NCBI RefSeq assembly: GCF_965363235.1
Contig: NC_134845.1
Span: forward strand, 12,214,101-12,278,100
Direction: 5' to 3'
Length of the DNA: 64,000 bases
Source: Mytilus galloprovincialis
Lineage: Eukaryota > Mollusca > Bivalvia > Mytilida > Mytilidae
This document shows, in pieces, positions 1 through 12,775 of this stretch (position 1 is the stretch's first letter; every line of letters starts with the position of its first letter). Position numbers and translations under genes: made by a program. The notes below the pieces were generated by a model, which made no database searches, had not been told where the DNA came from, and saw only the letters and a list, made by a program, of their open reading frames with translations.

Positions 1-1239
1 CTTTAATTGCGCAATGATCATAATTTGATTTGCAACAATTGTTTGCAGTGTTTATTCTTACTTTGACCTGAATTTATTTATGACTCTAACTCATTGTGAT
101 AACCAACATAAGCTTCAGAAAAAAAATCCCTTATCGTTCAAAATTGTGCTACGCCGGTATATGCAAGACATATTTGAAGCGATTCATATAAAATATGTGG
201 ATAAGATGAAGTAGGTGCACGACGTTACTATATATAGTTGTGATTCTGTTTGTAAATACTTTCACTAATGGGTTAAGGAGGAAATGATAATACCCCTGAT
301 TAAATGGTAAAAGCGATATTCACTAAAAGTAACCTGAAACAATAGTTCAAATAAAAACCCTACATGAGTGCACAATATTGTATAGTAACTAAAGTTTGTG
401 ACAAAATATCATTGAATTAGGATTTATGGTTCCGTATAAAAAAAACAAGAAAAAACGGGCAAAAACGTGAACTGCAATGTTAGAATTGACTTATTCCATG
501 TCGTTTCAAGGTAATAGTATTGCGGTCAAGCAGATACAACGAAAAGTATTTCAAATCCAGAATTACTCTTTAACTTATACAAGTAGTTTTAATTTGAAAA
601 TAATTATTTGATTGGTAGTGTCGAAAAACTAAAAAAAAAAAACAATTCGGACTCAGACTAAAACCATAACTCCCCGCATTGAAGTTGAAAGGTTGCTACC
701 TAACTAAAATTATCAAAATTATCAAAATTCAACTTCATTGTTAAATAACGTAGAAAACCGGGTTTTTTAGGTCAGTAATATATGAGATTGAAGTATTATT
801 GCAAAGGAAAAAGTTCTGACATTTGCGTTCAAGTAAAATATGCGATAAAATAATACAGTATAATAGTGCAACTAAACATACTGTTTTTAGTTTATGTATG
901 AAACGTTTACAGGGACCAGAATAGACAAGTACCTGTTATTTCTACACTTGAATAGGTACGTTTACCTGTCCATAAATATATTATATTCTTTTACAAGTTA
1001 ATACGAAAGTGTCCTTGAATATTTGAATTTTAATTCACATGGACAAGCCATCATTAACTGACCAATTCGTCTCAGTAACACGATACTATAAACGACACGT
1101 TGTTATATTCTAAAGTCTCTGAAGCGTACAACAAATAAAGGAAGACGATTCAACATCAAAACTGATGAGTTTAAAATGACATTTAGAAAGGTAACAAAAC
1201 GGTGAAAATAGGATTTTATTGTACATTGTACTTGTAAAC
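1..1239. other. Upstream region of SLC5-like gene 1, no gene seen
   Basis: AT-rich DNA with short A/T runs. I see no coding exon, no clear TATA box and no named repeat. It should hold the promoter and 5' UTR of the gene starting at 1240, and an untranslated first exon could lie here unseen. Confidence 0.4.
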
Positions 1240-4200
1240 ATGGTGGAAACACTTCATACAGAGGACTATGTTACTATTGCTATATACTTTGTGGTCGTCT
1301 TAGCAGTAGGACTCTGGGTGAGTAGGACTAACAAGGATCATGGCATATTTTAATTTTGCATGAGTTTTATAGATGTAGGGTACATTTATCGGGCGTCTCT
1401 TAAATCCTTGCCTTATATTAAATTCGTCTGTGACCCGTGCAGTGATATTTTTATATTGACACTTATACCCAAGCGAATGTCTTTTTTATTGGCAAATAAA
1501 AGCAAACTAAATTCATTGTTGATAAAAAAAAATGTTGAAAATGTCCTGCATTCTAAGCGCATTACTGGATTGTGCATTATCAAGACTCTCAAGATGAAAT
1601 ATTTGACAGCCGGGGATGTAGTATTTAATACCTAATTAACGTGGGGAGATATATGACTTTATTATACACTTAGTTGTAAATACAGATAAATTGTATGTGT
1701 AATAGAATCATTGACAAGCGTGCTGTATCAGCCACCAGTGATGATATCGATATCAGCACGGTTAAAAAAGCTTTATCACTCCTTTAATCTGTATGACGTC
1801 ACGTCATCGATTGCAGTCACTGTTGCAAAGGCTTTATCAAATCCCTAATCTGCATGACGTCATTTCAAACCTATAATCTGTATGACGTCATTTCAAACCT
1901 CCTTATCTGTATGACGTCATGTCACACAAAAAACATATCCGTGAGGTATATGTATATAATAAAGTGTATATGATATGGCTTTTTCAATATCTCACACCGT
2001 ATCAACCCTCAACCAATATAATCCCTCGAGCAGAGCTCTTGGGATTATATTGGTGTCTCGGGTTGATATGGATGCGATATTGAAAAAGTCATATAATATT
2101 CTCTATATACTGGCTGGACCTACTAGCTAAAGTAATGTAATCTGATATATATTTTCGACAAGCATTAACTTTACTCAGTTTCTGTTTACTTCATCCATGC
2201 AGCAATGTTGTACGTCTAGCTTTGAAGTACCTAGTTAATGGGTATCTAAGATTATAAGTTTATATCGATGAAACTTGTTTACCTGTTTGTGTTACTGTGT
2301 ACAAAATAGTATACTTTTATTAACAATGATATGCATGAATGTTAAAACTTCATAAATTCATATTGTTACCCTTATGTAATGTTCGTAAATGTTGATTTTA
2401 CCTTTGAGCAAACAAACACAAATTGAACGTTATATATCCGTGTAATAAAGAAACGTTTACAAATTAAAACATATTTTCCGTTTTCTACATGCATTTTACT
2501 TTAAATAAACACCTAAATTTAGATTACGTAATACAATTTAAATTCATAATACATATACAAAAATGTAGGTATAGAATAGTTAACAATATAATTCAGAGAC
2601 AGTGTCATTGTGAATCTTAGTTTTTCTTGGGCACTGGGAAATTCATACCAGTGGTTCAATGTTAACGATTTACACAAGTATATTTATATGTTATTTTGAA
2701 TATAAACACTAGTAGCTCAGACTTATATGTCTCAATATTTTCAGTCTACCTTTCGACCAAACAGAGGGAATGCAACTGGATATTTTTTGGCGGGAAAAAC
2801 GATGCACTGGATACCCGTAAGTCGTAAATATGTATTGTGGTAGATAGCCCTAGCTTTACAAAGGGTATGTTGAATAAGTGTAATTCATTAACCTACATCA
2901 ATTTAAATGTATGCATTATCAGATTTTGTACATATAGACTTGAACAATAGAATAAGAAATAGGTAATACAAGTTTTCGTTAAAATAAAACAAAAGTCAAG
3001 AAAAGACAATTTAACCACTTTCATTATTGTTTCACCTGAATGGCTGGTATGGCACCTTAGTCCGATAACTGCTGGTGTTGTATGTTATAACAGTGATTGG
3101 GCGACACCTGGATAACTGCTGTCGTCTTGTGTGTCGTTGACCGCATTGTTCATGTCACCATGTTTTGTTAATCTGCTTCAAATTTATACGGCTCGACAGG
3201 TTACCACAAATAGAGATGTTCTTATTTTAAAATTTATGCTTGGAATATTTTCTACTGAACGTTTGAATCAACATAAACATATTATAATTCTGCAAACAAC
3301 ACAACAAAATAAATATGTCAGTCATATTTAACAATTCCTTCAATGTCAAATTTTATGTACGGGGGCTGTTTAAGTAAACAAGTAAACTGCTACAGTATTA
3401 TATTTGGCTCTTATATATTGTAGGTCGGTGCATCAATCTATGCCAGTAATATAGGAGCTCCAATGTTCATTGGTTTAGCTGGAACAGCTGCTGCATCAGG
3501 ATTGGCTGTTACCATATATGAATGGCATGTTAGTTTACAATAAGTTGACATATATTGTATGAATGTTTATTGACTTTTAATTTGTTATGTGTTATGTTTG
3601 TTACTTAAATTTGGTGTTGATATAATCTGTTTTGACAAAAAAATATAAAATTGAAGGCCAGCTTATGGCATCAGTTGTATCTTATTTAGTTATGAATTAT
3701 AGTGTCTTTCCAATCTTTAACTTATCGTTTTTTCGTTTTAATCATGTGACCCCAACATTTTGGCTTAGTGAATTATGATTTTCATTGCAGGCTGTGTTTT
3801 TTTTTTTCTGAATGCCTTAGGATAGATATTAGTGCCTGTTTGTATATCTTGTCATCTATAAAGCGTTGTATAATAAATTATGATTTTCTTTACAGGCTGT
3901 GTTTTTTTTTTTTTTTTTTGTGATTGCCTTAGAACGGATATGTCTGTCTGTTTATATATCATGTACCCCCAATAGCTTTGCTTAGTGAATTATGATTTTC
4001 ATTCCAGGCTGTGTTTTTTCTGATTGCCTTAGGATGGATATTTGTGCCCGTTTATATATCATGTGGGGTAAGATATGAAATAAGAATACAACTATTGAAA
4101 AAGCTGGAAAACAAGTATGTGTCGTATGACATAATTAGAATATGCTATTAATTATATATGTACGTCTTCTGATACATTATAAGTTTAACTGTGATTATAT

Positions 4201-7200
4201 ACATACATAATGTATCGTGTTATGTAATCTTTCAATTGAACACTGTCAATGATACAGAATACTAATTTAAATTAATTGACATGACATCTACTAGGTTATA
4301 AGTCATTATTAATGTGAAAAACAACTTTATGTATTTGTTTCCTATTCATTAAAATAAAGAAATAGTTTCATCTTATTTGTAAAATCAAATAGAATAATAC
4401 ATATTAAAAAGTAAAATACGAAAAAAACGAAGAAAAATCATAAAAGAACAAACAAAGAAGGCCAGATTAATGTGATAAAACGAAAAGTAATTTTTGACTA
4501 TCACGGGAGAAATGTTTTTATGTAAACCTTTATTAGTGTTTCTAGCCTCGAAACGATTGATATAAAATTGATGTATGGTTATGACACACTGTTATTGTTG
4601 TGGACTGTATTTCGGCCATTAATAAGATCGTTGATTGTGTTTGTTCTGTTGCTGTTGATACGCATATCTTCTTTAATTTGCATATATTCAACTGTATACT
4701 CTCATCTCTTTCTTTTCAGGCTTTTACTATGCCAGAGTATCTCAGAAAGAGATTTGGCGGGAAAAGAATCCGCATGTACTCCTCATTCTTTGCACTTATT
4801 GGATACGTCTTATTTAATATAACGGTAATTCAATGTATTTATACTTATTATATGTTCATAAGAGATTTATGGAATTTGATAATAAATAAGTTATTGTTTA
4901 AGTTATTATATTTCTTTTTAAATGCATTTTTATTAAAAGTACGTATGCTAGTTAATACTGATTGTGAACATTTATTCTTAAAAGTTGATGAATGCATTTG
5001 TGCTTGACATCCGTATTCAAATGTTAAATATTGAAGGAGATAATATTATGATATAAAACAAAATATCCTGCTCAATACTAAGATCAACACGCTAAGTCAA
5101 TCATTTAACATGCCAAGTAAAAGTAACAGCCTTCCTGGTAAAACACGGTGTTCTGAATTCAAGTGCTCCTATCTCTGGTTTTCTTCCCAAATGCTACATT
5201 ATCATGTAAGGAGTATGCATACTATCTAGTTAATAGTAAATCACTATTCATGACTGAAAATATAAAACCACGACTAATTGTTATTAAGGCGAAACAATAA
5301 CTAACGAGAAATGCTTTGGACAATTTTGAAATACATTTGAATACGTCCCAGAATTATTACCCTGATTTTTTAACAAGATTAAATATATGCATAGGCCTTG
5401 TTGTATAACATCCAACATGATAGCATCTTTGTGTAAAGTCAGAACTTGTAATAAATTTATGTACAGTTTTTCAGTCTTTTTTCAAAAAATAGTTTCCACT
5501 TAAATGCAGGTAGTACTGTTCCAACATTTTTCAATAAATATATATGTAGCTTAAATACGAAATTAGGTATCCATGACACAAAACCAGCTCAAGCACATAT
5601 AATATGCAATAAACATAGGGACATTTTATCAGTGTTCTTCATCGTAATGCCACAGTGCAGCCTTCGACTCGGAGGAAAATCCCTCCCCTCATTGAAAGTT
5701 TATAATGACTATAGCACCGGTTTTGGCTAAATTTCTTTGCAAATCGACGATCGGCTTTAAATGAAAGAACTAAGTCATTGTGTAACAAGTTAAATACCAA
5801 AAATACCGAACTCCGAGGAATTTTAAAACAGAAAGTCCTTAATCAAAAGGCCTAAATCTAAAACACATCAATATATATAACAAAAAATCTGGTAAAAAAA
5901 CAAAATACTTACCGTCATGATTTAGCCCAACAATCACATATTTTCCTTATTTTTTTTTTTTAGATCGAGATTTATTCCGGTGCAATATTTCTCAAACACA
6001 TACTTGATTGGAATATGTATTTGAGTGTTGTGGTGATCCTTGCCGTAACGGCTGTTTATACTGTTGTAGGTAAGAAATATGTACTATTGGAAAATAGAGT
6101 GAAGGGCATTCAAAGCTTTAAGTCGACTAAAAACAGACAAGAACATAAGTATCTTCAACAGTTCTACTCGAAAAAATCAAAAAAAATCAATGGTAGTACC
6201 AAGTCTACCAATGCAAATTATTTTCAATGATCTTACAAGGGTGGTAAAATGCAACACGTTATTAATGAATTTATTCAATGTTTGTTATGATTGCATACAA
6301 ATGTGTATGCTTTTTAAAAATGAAATCGTTGTATGAAAGAAATGAAGTAAAAGTTTTATTTATCTTTTATTTTTATTTGTTATGCAAAAAGGTTTAACTG
6401 TGCCTTATAATTATATGATCTGCAAGGAGGTAATTGTATGCCTATTTTGTTTGTAGGAGGACTTGCATCTGTCATCTATACAGACACATTACAATCAGTT
6501 ATACTGGTTGTGAGTGCAACAGTTCTCTTTATTTTAAGTAAGTAATTTATATTATTACAAAATATGTCATTTCTTTTTAACTGTGACAAAGATTTAAAAA
6601 ACTAACATTACATTATCTGCTTACCACAATGAAATAATTCGTATGAAAGTATTTGACAGTAAACCGCAATTTTGGAGAAAAAATGGAGACATTATTAGTT
6701 GTGTAGTGTTGAATTCAAAGCTTTATCATAGTGCAAATACAACAAACAACAAAGAATATTAGTATGGTTAATACCCCAAATAAACGAAACATTTTAAAGT
6801 GTTATAAAATGTGTTAAAACTAGAAATCTGTTTTACATTTGCTTCAATACAAGACAAATTAGTATCATGCAAAAATCATACTTCTTTCTTTTTAGGTATG
6901 ATAGAGGTAGGGGGTTGGAATGCTATGACGGAAAAGTATATGAACAGTGCTGCTAACTACACATTACTCAATCAATCATTTTACTCTTGTGGTATGCCAA
7001 GGGAAGACGCTTTACACATCTTTAGAAGCCCAAAGACGGGTGATATTCCCTGGACAGGTGCTCTGACAGGATTGTCGTTCCTGGGATTGTATGTTTGGTG
7101 CCAGGACCAGGTATTTCTTGGTTGATAGACAACGTTTACTATGAACATTAACTAGGTTCAAACTGAAATAATCAGGAATGAAGAAGTAATGATTTATTCA

Positions 7201-10200
7201 ATGTTAAACTTAAACAATTGTTCTTTAATGAAATACTAACTTCTAGATCTTAATAGAATATGTACATGTATCAGAAAGCTATCAATTTAAATATATTTTT
7301 CGGTCTATAATGTCTTCATTAAAAATTACAGTAATAGCAGATTGTGGAAATATTTTGTAATTAGTTGAACAAAAAAAATCTAATAGTACCATTACGTTGA
7401 ATACTAGCACTTAAAAGCGGGGCGAAAGATACCAGAGCGACAGTCAAACTCATAAATTAAAAATAAACTGACAACGCCATGGCTGAAAATTAAAAAAAAC
7501 AAAGACACAAATAATAGTACAGAAGACACAACATAGAAAACTAAAGACTAAGTAACACGAATCCTACCAAAAGCTTGGGTGATCTCAGGTGCTCCGGAAG
7601 GGTAAGCATATCCTGCTCCACGTGTGGCACCCGTCGTGTTGCTTATCCTATTACAAATCAGGTAAATAGTTTAATTAGGTAGGTAACATTCGTTAAAAGG
7701 GGAGGGTATTACAGTTTGCTCTAAGAAATGTTGTGTAAGGCTTCAATGTCTGTTATAGTTGATTGTACAAAGGACATTGTCGGCAAAGAATATGGTTCAT
7801 GCTAAAGCTGGGTCATTGTTTGGTGCTTTACTGAAGATTACAGGACTTCTTTTGTTTGTTGTTCCTGGAATGATCAGCAGAATATTATATCCAGGTAGAG
7901 AATTTATAACAAAATGTTATTCCCCTATTTTGTTACTCCACCGAAGTACTTTTGTATAACTGATTACTTTTGATTTGAATATATATTCTTGTTTTGTCTT
8001 TGTTTAGAACCATACTCATTTCAAATTTATTTAAGTGATTCAGAAAATATTAAGACTTTTTTGAAAAGTGAAACGTCTGTTCATTGCAACATTACATTGT
8101 TATACACACTTTTGTTTTAATACTAGCTGTCAATTTGATAAGACCAAATATATATAGATGTTACTACTGTTTTCCTGCAATCCAATTAACAATGTATAAT
8201 TTACATATTTAAACGAACCATTTGCGTGTGTTCCACAGATGAAATAGCATGTGCAGATCCACAAAAATGCGAAGAGTTCTGTAGTAATGAGGCAGGATGT
8301 AGTAACTTTGCCTATCCATTACTTGTACTGCGACTTTTGCCAAGAGGTTAGTGACATAGATGAATTCCATTATGTTAAAATGTTAAAATTATGAATTTAT
8401 TTTTCTATTTTATGGTATCAAGCTTTTATCTAGAGCTATATGTAGAAAGATTTCAACAACACGGAAATCATTTTACATTTGCGAGGTCCCCATACAAACA
8501 TGTCAATGTGTCTTTCCCCACTAGCTCTTCGAAACACTACTACAATACAATGTCTATGCTTTATAAAAAACGTGTCTTGGTATACGTAGTAACTAGGTTT
8601 GAAACAACGATAACGGATATTTAGATTTTAAGAATTATATTTTTTTACTCTATCAGCCGCTTTGTATTGATTTGCTTGATGTTATTTTTAGGTTTGAAAG
8701 GACTAATGTTGGCCGCTCTGTTAGCAGCTCTTATGAGCTCACTAACATCCATTTTAAACAGTGCAAGCGCAATAATGACCATGGACATATGGCGTCAGTT
8801 CAGGAAACAGGCTTCTCAGGCCGAACTCATGATTGTTGGCAGGGTGACAGTTCTGATACTAGTTGGTATCAGCATAATCTGGTTACCTATCTTAGAAGCT
8901 GTAGAAGGAGGAATGTTCTGGTTTTATATGCAGGCTATCCGGTCATATTTGATTCCACCTATGTGCGTTTTGTTTCTTCTTGCATTTTTCTGGAAACGAT
9001 TAACGGAACAGGCAAGTATGATGTCTTTTATGTTTTCAAATGGAATGTAAACAAGAACTCATGATCAGGCGTAATAAGACAAACTTCGACTTAGATTTAA
9101 AAAGCACCTCAAAAAGTAAATTAAATGTGTTTGAGTCCGTCGATTAACATTACACAAACGCAACTCTATGATGTAAAAAGTAAAATAAAAAAAAATAATA
9201 TCAAACTCCAAGAAATATTTGAATCGGAAGTCCTTTAAAAAATGACAAAATCATATGCTCAAACACATCAAACGAATGAAAAACAACTGCCATATTTTCT
9301 AATTGGTACAGGCATTACCTCATGTAGAAAATAGTTGATTAAAGCTGGTTTTATAGATAGTTAAACTTCGACCTTGTATGACAGTCGCATCAAATGTCAT
9401 CAAATTGACAACAATGTGTGAACAAAATAAACTGACAAAATAGGTAAAAAATGTCAACATTTTGGATACAGCAGTCAACATCGTGTTATAATTTCTTAAT
9501 CACTTTAAAAAATCAAATACGTCAACAAAAACAATGTCACAACATCATGTAACCTCTGAACTGTTTGATATTTTTTTTCCAGGGAGCCTTTTGGGGTTTG
9601 ATGTTAAGTTTAGTAGTTGGCATCGTGCGAATGGCGTTAGACTTCACCTATGTAGCGCCAGTGTGCGGTAGTGGTGAACCAGATAATAGACCAGCTATCG
9701 TCAAGGATATAGACTTTCTTCACTTTGCCGCCATCTTGGCCATATTTAGTTTTATTGCTATGTTTGTAATCAGCATGTTCACACAGCCAAGACCGGAAAG
9801 AAAAGTAGGTTCACTAGTACCATATTTTTCTTTGTAATAATTTTCACAAACGAGGAAAAGAATTTTATTAAATTAATGAATATCACACTTCTGGTATTCT
9901 GATATCCATTATGTAGACAATGGTTGATTAAACCGTTTTTTTAAAGCTTTTTGTCAGTAATTATTCCATCTTTGTTCCACCTGTCAGTTTAGATGTTACA
10001 TTTCGCATCAACAAATGCATTAAACTGATGAATAACAAAGTAAGAAGGTATCGAATGAATGACAATCCAAAACCAGAAGTCAAACACCGATACTGCTGAA
10101 GCCGGGTCCGACAAAAACCAGACGTTGAGTCTTAAAGATACCTCTTAAAAATTTACGGAGTAAGCAAAAAGAAAAGCAATACAAAAAACATATGAACAGA

Positions 10201-11836
10201 CAAACAGTCGACAAAACACTGAAAATTGAAGCCCACTTAAAAACCTCGGAATGCGAATCAGTTTATATTCTACTAGTGGCACCTGTCCTGTAGCTCATGT
10301 AAACAGGGGTAGAAATACGTAAATGGAACTCATTCCTGATCAATTCTATTAAATCCAAATTTCCATGTCCAACAAAAGCTTTCTTTCGTGATTGATACAG
10401 GTTCAGATGAAATATATACTATGCAATGTTTCAGTTAAGACGGGTTACATTTTGGACTAAAAATGACAAAGAAGAACCAGAACTATCGTCAGAGGATGAT
10501 GAAGAAGACGAGAGAGAAAAAGAAAGAAAGAATAGAGAAAACGATGACGGTACCGAAGGTAAATTGATCTTTAAATAGTCTTATTAAAGATATTTAACAA
10601 ATTGGTATTTCAGAAAAATAAAACTTTCACCTATCTGTAGGATATTAACAAATAAAAAGTCTCAGCAATATCACAAAAATGCACGACACTCAAAAGGTAA
10701 CGTAAAAAACCTCACACAATGCACGAAACAACTACTACTGCCGGAGCGAGTTTTAATATAGATTATCATATCTTCAGCCTTTTTCAAGTTATATACACGG
10801 TAACTATAGTGTCCACTTTTGATTTCAATATCCCAAACCTTCATGTAAAAGTGTTTTGCTTGATAAGATCTAGAAAGCTAAAAACATCTGCCTACCAAAA
10901 AAATCAAGATACAAAAACAATCCCTTAACTTTCAAGGAAACATTGCCAGCCATATCGTCAATGGTTATCATCTTTCATGTCATATCATTTAAGGTTGTTT
11001 TTTTACATTTAGAGAAATTAATGTTGATGATAATTTCTGTTTCTGCTAATTTCTCATTGTTTAAAAAAATAAAACTCTGGTTGGCTTGCTTGCTTTGTTT
11101 GTATTAACGTTAGCTTATACATTGTAATTAAGATTGCCAACTCCAAGCAATGAAAGTAGGCGGAGAAAGACCTGTATATCGGAAATTGTATTATTTGATA
11201 ATGTCCAATTACACTTATTTTTAATATAATGTATACAGGCTTGAGCTCTAGGAACAATTTTATATATCTAGATAATGGCATGTTGAATGTACACCTATCT
11301 ATTGTGTACTATCAAGGATTAATTTTGTATAATACGTATATATACATACAAATCCTTGGAATTTTGAGAATGTATCATGTTACCCTTTATATATCTTTTG
11401 TTTGTTTGTGTTGTATGGCAGCTGTCTTATAGATGTAGAAAAAAACTTTGTTGTCATAGCTTTCTACAAAAAGTAATTTACAATTAAAACTAAATTGTTT
11501 TAAAAAAATAGTTGTATCAGACGTCTATTACTAGACTCTAGTAATGGATAGTTGTTGTATTCATTACATAATATTACGTATTTATTCAAACCTATATCAA
11601 TACACCATTTTGTTCACACAGATGATGACATGGGATCAAGACTAAGAAAAAGCTGCAAGGACTGGGTTTGTGGAACAGTTGAAGATTCTAAAAAATACTT
11701 GACGCAAGAAGAACAGCAACAATTGCGTACAAAAATGACGTCACTAGAAGAAAAGCCTCTTTATCGAAAGTTATTAAATATTGCTGCAATAATAGTTGCG
11801 ATATTTACTACATTTTTAATTGGCTTTTTCTATTAG
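1240..11836 (+). CDS. SLC5-family sodium/solute (SGLT-like) cotransporter, gene 1, 14 exons
   Basis: Predicted Na+-driven sugar or polyol symporter of the plasma membrane, about 648 aa (human SGLT1 is 664). Exons: 1240-1317, 2745-2816, 3424-3528, 4008-4067, 4720-4824, 5964-6069, 6457-6537, 6896-7110, 7759-7894, 8239-8346, 8692-9011, 9583-9804, 10435-10558, 11622-11836. All joins keep frame. The start ATG has A at -3 and G at +4. Family marks are: [11 protein letters not shown] (exon 5), [13 protein letters not shown] (exon 7), GDIPWTG and WCQDQ (exon 8), VQRTLSAKN and [10 protein letters not shown] (exon 9), a four-Cys loop (exon 10), [14 protein letters not shown] and MTMDIW (exon 11, Na2 site), and [10 protein letters not shown] with the Gln equivalent to SGLT1 Q457. 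Exon 13 is an acidic cytoplasmic linker and exon 14 ends in a last membrane helix. Odd points: intron 11 has a GC donor, and intron 3 holds decayed exon 4 copies. The closest human type looks like SGLT4/5 (SLC5A9/10), but the substrate is not certain. Confidence 0.93.
1785..1922. promoter_or_regulatory. Cluster of four perfect CRE octamers in a short tandem repeat
   Basis: The palindrome TGACGTCA occurs at 1794, 1855, 1883 and 1912, each inside a repeated context close to ATCTGTATGACGTCAT. This is the full-length cAMP-response element bound by CREB/ATF factors. It lies in intron 1 of gene 1, about 0.5 kb after exon 1, so it could be an intronic enhancer. The motif is seen directly; function is inference. 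The array may simply be a minisatellite that happens to carry the motif. Confidence 0.6.
1968..2100. repeat. Long foldback (hairpin) repeat in intron 1 of gene 1
   Basis: The left arm (about 1968-2024) and right arm (about 2041-2100) are near-perfect inverted copies, for example GGCTTTTTCAATATC against GATATTGAAAAAGTC. The loop of about 16 bases contains GAGCAGAGCTC. It looks like a foldback MITE. No target duplication was identified. Confidence 0.7.
3749..3964 (+). pseudogene. Two decayed tandem copies of exon 4 of gene 1
   Basis: The functional exon 4 (4008-4067) and about 40 bases of its 5' intron are preceded by two tandem copies of the same segment: 3749-3852 (acceptor AG at 3789-3790) and 3853-3964 (acceptor AG at 3894-3895). 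Each has TTATGATTTTC, the acceptor, GGCTGTGTTTT and a copy of the [12 protein letters not shown] coding stretch. The first copy reads into a stop after the expanded T run. The second stays open through 18 T's (six Phe) but has lost the GGGGTAAG donor. Only the third copy keeps both splice sites and sense. Exon 4 encodes part of a membrane helix. Genes 2 and 3 show no such copies. Confidence 0.8.
7418..7670 (+). repeat. Dispersed repeat R1 (GGCGAAAGATACCAGA family)
   Basis: The segment begins GGGGCGAAAGATACCAGAG and runs to a GGTGATCTCAGGTGCTCCGG tail. Related copies are at about 12904-12966, 37147-37232, 55395-55620 and 59460-59635. It lies in intron 8 of gene 1. No coding potential and no terminal inverted repeats were seen. 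I recall the family as common in Mytilus; it is probably a short non-autonomous element. Confidence 0.7.
9060..9400 (-). repeat. Dispersed repeat R3, reverse orientation
   Basis: Contains CAAACTCCAAGAAAT, GCTCAAACACATCAAACGAA and TTGGTACAGGCATTACC. These are the reverse complement of the CCTGTACCAAGTCAGGAAT family seen forward near 42240, 45735 and 60530. Sibling reverse copies are near 39885 and 49740. It lies in intron 11 of gene 1. Confidence 0.6.
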
Positions 11837-11893
11837 TGTTTTAGTTTTTAAAAGTGATATAGTTAATGCACAAAATAGATAATTATTTTTGGA

Positions 11894-11899
11894 AATAAA
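11894..11899 (+). terminator. Poly(A) signal AATAAA of gene 1
   Basis: AATAAA lies 58 bases past the stop codon of gene 1 in an AT-rich 3' UTR. The position is reasonable for cleavage soon after and just before the repeat that starts near 11930. Confidence 0.6.
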
Positions 11900-11929
11900 A
11901 TATATCCGACCTGTATTTAACATTGTTCA

Positions 11930-12120
11930 TATGTGTTATATTATATTTCGTTTCTGTGTGTGTTACATTTTAGTGTTGTGTTTCTGTTGTGTCGTAGTTG
12001 TCCTCTTACATTTGATGCGTTTCCCTCAGTTTTATTTTGTTACCCGGATGTTTTTTTTTCTCAATCGATTTATGAATTTCGAACAGCGGTATACTACTGT
12101 TGCCTTTATATTTGCGTTTC
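11930..12120 (+). repeat. Dispersed repeat R3b (TTTCTGTGTGTGTTACATT family)
   Basis: Carries TTTCTGTGTGTGTTACATTT and a downstream segment ending in AGCGGTATACTACTGTTGCC. Near-identical stretches occur at 45930-46085, about 47790-47930 and 60565-60725. Small ORFs here are incidental. It lies just past the poly(A) signal of gene 1. Confidence 0.7.
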
Positions 12121-12401
12121 AAAAAAGAAAGTCTCTTTGCATTCATCTAAACTGTTTAACCTTGAGTACCCTTGAAAGCAAAGTAAATGACATATAGGTT
12201 TCTAACGATTAGTCATTTTTATCAAACAAAACAGATTGTAATGAAAACCTCCTAACTGTAAAACTAATGCAAATGTGTCAAACTGAATTGAGAACATACT
12301 GCCAGGTGACCTACAAGATGAAACTGATAAAAAATGTTTGTAAAAAGAACAAATTTCAACTAAGCAAAAACACAAATTCAAATATAGAGTAATGTTATTT
12401 A

Positions 12402-12775
12402 AGAATTGAATGCTTCTTTTTGTAAATTTATTGGGGTGTAAAAGCGTTGACCGAAGTACATTTTGTATGAAGCGCGGAAGGGCTTCATTCTAAAAATGTG
12501 CGCACGGTCAACGCTTTTACAACCCTATAAAGTTACAAAAAGAAGCATTCAATACTTATAATTACATTTTTTAGCTATGATCATGAAAACACGAATTTTA
12601 TATATTTTTTTATTTAATTCACCTGTGCACTTTATTGTTGGACCACGTGTTATCATGAATGAAAAGTTGTATTGAGCAATGCAACTGCTTACGGAATAAC
12701 ACGTGATGTGCAGTAAGCCAATCAGAATAAAGTATTACAATGAAACATACATCTAATGTAATTATAAAGAAATAC
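12402..12775. repeat. Double foldback element, copy 1
   Basis: The first hairpin (12402-12560) pairs AATTGAATGCTTCTTTTTGT with its inverse, and GTAAAAGCGTTGACCG with CGGTCAACGCTTTTAC. A second hairpin follows (about 12640-12715; CGTGTTAT against ATAACACG). The same unit of about 370 bases recurs at 63361-63727 in the same orientation, so it is a mobile foldback/MITE-like element. It lies in the spacer between genes 1 and 2. Confidence 0.8.

Noticed and set aside
11054-11281. Minus-strand and forward ORFs in intron 13 of gene 1
   Set aside because: Short, AT-rich, no motif, no splice context.
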